Shown piece by piece: positions 5,891 to 8,592 of a DNA stretch of 8,592 bases. The position numbers were made by a program, and so were the translations under genes. The stretch comes from JACQKD01 sp964614265. Its GTDB lineage: Bacteria > Patescibacteriota > Minisyncoccia > Phycocordibacterales > UBA918. Positions within the stretch are counted from its first letter, which is position 1; each line of letters begins with the position of its first letter. Under the pieces are notes generated by a model that was not told where the DNA came from, did not search any database, and worked only from the letters and a program-made list of their open reading frames with translations. The stretch spans positions 1 to 8,592 of the forward strand of contig CAZTKT010000030.1 of the NCBI GenBank assembly GCA_964614265.1. The letters are read 5' to 3'.

Positions 5891-7864
5891 ATGGCAAAGT
5901 ATCTTACTCTTGCAAACGGTTCAATGCTCGTTGGCATTGATCAGGTCGGTCATGTGCGAGACATCTATTACCCGTATGTGGGATTAGAAAATCATGTCAG
6001 TAGTGCGGGGGGTTCTTTTGTCCATCGTGTCGGTGTGTGGATTGACGGGCGATTATCATGGCTTGATGATCCGTCATGGGACGTAGGAGTTGCGGTTGCA
6101 GAAGGGACAATGAGTGGTGTCACCACAGCGATCAATCGCGAGCTCGAGGTGACATTGCGACTGTGTGACGTGGTCGCACACGACAAGAATATTTTCACTC
6201 GGTTGGTGACAGTGAAAAATACCGCTTCAAAAAAACGTACGATCAAACTATATTTTGCACAGCAGTTTCGCATTGCTGAAGATCGGAGTGGCGCGACCGG
6301 CTTTTATGATCCACGGGTTCAGGCACTGATTCATTACAAAGGACGTATCAATTTTTTGGTCAATGCGATGTGGGGGACAAAAGGGTTTGATGACTACAGT
6401 CTTGGACTTTTTAATATGGAGTCTCGTGATGGCACCTACCAAGATGCACAGGATGGTGTCCTTGCAAAAAACCCTATCGAACACGGGTCAGTCGATTCAG
6501 TTATTGGTTTTTCTCTTGTACTTGAAGCAGAAACGCAAACTGATGTGACCTACTGGGTCGCAGTGGGGGAGACCGTCCATGCGGTCCACGCACTCAATGC
6601 GTATATGAAGAAGAAAGGATCTCGTTCGGTCGTACGCTCGACCACACAGTACTGGAAGGCGTGGCTTCGATCATCAGATCGGAAACGGTTACACATTCTT
6701 GATCCAGAGCTCGTGCATCTGTATCGAGAATCCCTTCTCGTGATGCGGGCGCATACCGATCGACGTGGCGGCATTATTGCATCGTCAGATTCTGACATCC
6801 TTAATTACGGACGTGATACATACAGCTATGTGTGGCCACGCGACGCGGCGATTTCCGCATGCGCATTTGATGTTGCGGGATACCATGACCTCTCACGGTC
6901 GCTCTTTACCTTTATTGGATCACTTCTTGAGCCAGGAGGATACTTGATGCAGAAGTACCGTCCGGACGGTGCGCTCGGAAGCTCGTGGTTGCCATGGATG
7001 CGGGAGGGGAAACCAGATTTACCCATACAAGAAGATGAGACGGCTACTATGTTGTATGCACTGTGGCAACATTTTCTATACACTCGAGATACCTCTTTTA
7101 TGAAGAGTGCGTATCACACCATGGTCATGCCAATGGCTAATTTTATCTCGGCAAAAATACACAAGGCTACCGCATTACCGATGGAGAGCTATGATTTGTG
7201 GGAAGAGACCTTTGGTACGTCAACCTATACATCGGCGAGTGTATACGGAGGCCTCTGCGCTGCCGCCGCGTGCGCCAAACTTTTTGGTACTCGAGCGCAA
7301 GAACAGATATATCGTACGAGCGCCTCCACGCTCAAGCACGCAATCAGTACCCATCTATTTAACGAGGAGACGGGGACATTTCTTAAATACGTACGTTCAG
7401 TTGAGGGGGGACTTGAGAGAGACACAACACTTGATATAAGCGGATTCCATGGCCCACTCGTCTTTGGAGTATTTCCCGTGACTGATCCACGCATCACCCG
7501 GATGTTTGCCGCAGTGGAACGAGATCTGAAAGTGCAAACCTCCATTGGAGGGTATATACGCTACAGTGGAGACCGATATTATCGTGTGGGTGACCAGGAT
7601 CCCTCAAACCCGTGGTTCGTGACCACGCTGTGGATTGCGCGTTATCACATTAAAAAAGCACAGACTCGGGGAGACCTTGCGCCGGCACTAGAGCTGTTGG
7701 AGTGGGCAGAGCACCACGCGCTCCCCACATATATGTTTCCTGAACAGATACATCCGTATACGGGTGCACCACTCTCAGCCACTCCGCTTGTCTGGAGTCA
7801 TGCAGAATATGTACTGGCGGTGAATGAATACCTCGATGCGTACGAGCGACTCCCGAAGGGGTGA
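5891..7864 (+). CDS. GH15 glucoamylase-type glycoside hydrolase
   Basis: 657 residues, the two-domain form usual for bacterial and archaeal GH15. The N-terminal beta-sandwich covers about 1-250, and the (alpha/alpha)6 catalytic barrel about 270-650. Conserved barrel motifs are SYVWPRDAA (312-320), QEDETATMLYALW (380-392), YDLWEE (434-439, E438 the probable general acid) and LVWSHAEYV (633-641, E639 the probable general base). Family reaction: inverting release of beta-D-glucose from non-reducing ends of alpha-1,4-glucans. Some archaeal and actinobacterial relatives act on trehalose or dextran instead, so substrate is not certain. There is no signal peptide, so it is cytoplasmic and suited to degrading internal glycogen with the GH57 enzyme. 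It begins 10 nt after the small protein. No Shine-Dalgarno is visible. The C-terminus matches the family end, and TGA is used as stop. It is the last gene of the cluster. Confidence 0.9.
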   Translation: MAKYLTLANGSMLVGIDQVGHVRDIYYPYVGLENHVSSAGGSFVHRVGVWIDGRLSWLDDPSWDVGVAVAEGTMSGVTTAINRELEVTLRLCDVVAHDKNIFTRLVTVKNTASKKRTIKLYFAQQFRIAEDRSGATGFYDPRVQALIHYKGRINFLVNAMWGTKGFDDYSLGLFNMESRDGTYQDAQDGVLAKNPIEHGSVDSVIGFSLVLEAETQTDVTYWVAVGETVHAVHALNAYMKKKGSRSVVRSTTQYWKAWLRSSDRKRLHILDPELVHLYRESLLVMRAHTDRRGGIIASSDSDILNYGRDTYSYVWPRDAAISACAFDVAGYHDLSRSLFTFIGSLLEPGGYLMQKYRPDGALGSSWLPWMREGKPDLPIQEDETATMLYALWQHFLYTRDTSFMKSAYHTMVMPMANFISAKIHKATALPMESYDLWEETFGTSTYTSASVYGGLCAAAACAKLFGTRAQEQIYRTSASTLKHAISTHLFNEETGTFLKYVRSVEGGLERDTTLDISGFHGPLVFGVFPVTDPRITRMFAAVERDLKVQTSIGGYIRYSGDRYYRVGDQDPSNPWFVTTLWIARYHIKKAQTRGDLAPALELLEWAEHHALPTYMFPEQIHPYTGAPLSATPLVWSHAEYVLAVNEYLDAYERLPKG

Positions 7865-8000
7865 GGGTTACTTATCTGAATCGCTTTGCGGACAATAGTA
7901 AAATCCGCATATCGCGGGTGGTAATGTTAGTTGTGGTCGTTACTTCAAATTATGCGTTAGGTATAGAATCTCTGCCCCCACCCTCTTACGCCTAATCGCT
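7865..8000. other. Intergenic region after GH15
   Basis: No gene found. A 6-bp stem, TGCGGA (7887-7892) with TCCGCA (7904-7909), lacks a T-tract and is a poor terminator. TAGAAT (7964-7969) with a weak TTACTT (7940-7945), 18 bp apart, could be a promoter for the frame at 8001. GCGTTAGG (7954-7961) and CCTAATCGC (7991-7999) form an imperfect inverted repeat (one-nt bulge) flanking this -10 and ending just before ATG 8001, a possible operator. All are low-confidence calls. Confidence 0.3.
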
Positions 8001-8241
8001 ATGACCCAATTTAGCCCTAAAGACCTTTATTTTTAAGCCGTTGAGTTCTGTGGTGGTGGACTTAGTAACTAAAAGCTGGAACCAAATACATTCTTGGGTG
8101 TTTGAAGCGTCTGAAGCAATCATAGGAAGTCGAGGTTTGGAAAGTAGCTTTGTTTCTTGAGGAAAAGAAGTATTTTATGATCACAGCATAAGAATTAAAT
8201 ACAGTGATATAATAGGTTTGTATAGAGAAATTCAACTTTAA
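8001..8241 (+). pseudogene. Broken reading frame upstream of HEPN-like gene
   Basis: ATG 8001 starts MTQFSPKDLYF and meets TAA at 8034-8036 within a T5 run (8030-8034). Skipping one T leads into an open stretch that reads like protein (KPLSSVVVDLVTKSW and onward), interrupted by TGA at 8158-8160. It then continues GKEVFYDHSIRIKYSDIIGLYREIQL to TAA at 8239-8241. The third frame, open from 8216, then reads FNFNHISDAE into ATG 8261. The simplest reading is one gene with two +1 frameshifts and one nonsense change, continuing into the HEPN-like frame. Sequencing error near a possible contig end is an alternative. I do not recognise the product. Base composition is AT-rich, unlike the glucan genes. 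Confidence 0.45.
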
Positions 8242-8260
8242 CCACATCAGCGATGCAGAA

Positions 8261-8592
8261 ATGCCTACTTTTATAGCAAAGTATGCTTTTGGCTTACCTG
8301 ATGACCAAATTTCTGAAGTTACATTTATATTTTGGTTAGTATATTATGTTGAGCGTCAAATAAAAGAGTTTATACCTGAGGGTATCTGCAACTACATTAA
8401 AGGAAGTGGGTTTTCTGGAGATATTAAACCAATCAAAGATGCTTTTGATTGTTGTCTTACGGAATTAACCCTATTGTCAAAAATTAAAGTACTAGAACTC
8501 GTGGTGAAAAATACCTCTTTGGATATGAGTAAACATATAAAGTATTGTAAAACATTAAACCAAATAAGAAACCAAATTTCACATAATAAAAT
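8261..8592 (+). CDS. HEPN-like protein, 3' end outside window
   Basis: An open frame runs from ATG 8261 to the window edge (110 complete residues visible). It looks all-helical: a hydrophobic/aromatic helix with VYYVERQIKEFI at about 28-39, later helices rich in Leu and Lys, then LNQIRNQISHNK at the edge. RNQISH (residues 103-108) fits the R-x4-H motif of HEPN domains, with the polar residue after Arg that is common in the RNase-active members. Family knowledge: such HEPN proteins are often metal-independent RNases in toxin-antitoxin, abortive-infection or CRISPR-associated systems, though some are inactive partners. No Shine-Dalgarno is visible, and the same frame is open upstream to 8216, so this may be the middle of the broken gene before it. 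GC is about one third, against about half or more upstream, which suggests acquisition. Assignment rests on a short motif plus helical character. Confidence 0.5.
   Translation, partial: MPTFIAKYAFGLPDDQISEVTFIFWLVYYVERQIKEFIPEGICNYIKGSGFSGDIKPIKDAFDCCLTELTLLSKIKVLELVVKNTSLDMSKHIKYCKTLNQIRNQISHNK

Noticed and set aside
8158..8160. UGA read as glycine (Gracilibacteria/Absconditabacteria-type code)
   Set aside because: TGA ends the DedA, small-protein and GH15 genes at the lengths expected for their families, and no TGA occurs inside the long enzyme genes, so the standard bacterial code fits.
8062..8247. 61-codon open frame on the - strand
   Set aside because: The translation lacks any recognisable feature, and the + strand of the same stretch reads more like protein and joins the HEPN-like frame.
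1..8592. CRISPR array, tRNA, rRNA, insertion sequence, integrase or att site
   Set aside because: No regularly spaced direct repeats, cloverleaf-like sequence, transposase/integrase motifs or terminal repeats were seen on reading both strands.

Overview
The window looks like a chromosomal segment of a bacterium, probably a member of the Patescibacteria/CPR (Parcubacteria-like). This is an inference from three things: a large secreted protein mixing Ig-like modules with a PG_binding_1 domain, a compact glucan gene set, and mostly weak or absent Shine-Dalgarno sites. TGA is used as an ordinary stop. No rRNA, tRNA, CRISPR array, transposase or integrase was seen.

Layout, all on the + strand. 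(1) 129-734: a DedA/VTT-family membrane protein behind an extended -10 promoter. (2) 735-900: a gene-free, AT-rich stretch with hairpins and repeated GTTAA-type palindromes. (3) 901-2745: a secreted 614-residue protein with an FN3-like module, three Ig/BIG2-like repeats and one peptidoglycan-binding domain. It has 16 cysteines, exactly four in each of the four beta modules. A perfect 11-bp stem terminator follows at 2772-2799. (4) 2907-7864: a glucan cluster made of a GT4/GT5-type glycogen-synthase-like glycosyltransferase, a GH57 amylase, a small conserved-looking basic protein and a GH15 glucoamylase. The last three are tightly packed (6-nt and 10-nt gaps) and are probably cotranscribed. (5) 7865-8592: a tail in which GC content falls to roughly one third. 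It holds a broken reading frame (8001-8241, running through two frames with an in-frame TGA) and an open, window-truncated gene (8261 onward) whose last visible residues contain a HEPN RNase-type motif, RNQISH.

The glucan genes form a coherent pathway: one enzyme to elongate an alpha-glucan, one to cut it internally (GH57) and one to release glucose from chain ends (GH15). The set resembles the archaeal glycogen cluster known from Methanocaldococcus. No ADP-glucose pyrophosphorylase, branching enzyme or phosphorylase is in view. DedA and the secreted protein point to envelope lipid-carrier recycling and a cell-wall-attached adhesin or scaffold. They are probably separate transcription units from the glucan cluster.

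The least explained parts are the AT-rich tail with its HEPN-like gene, the small protein between GH57 and GH15, and the four-cysteine modular surface protein with its palindrome-rich upstream region.
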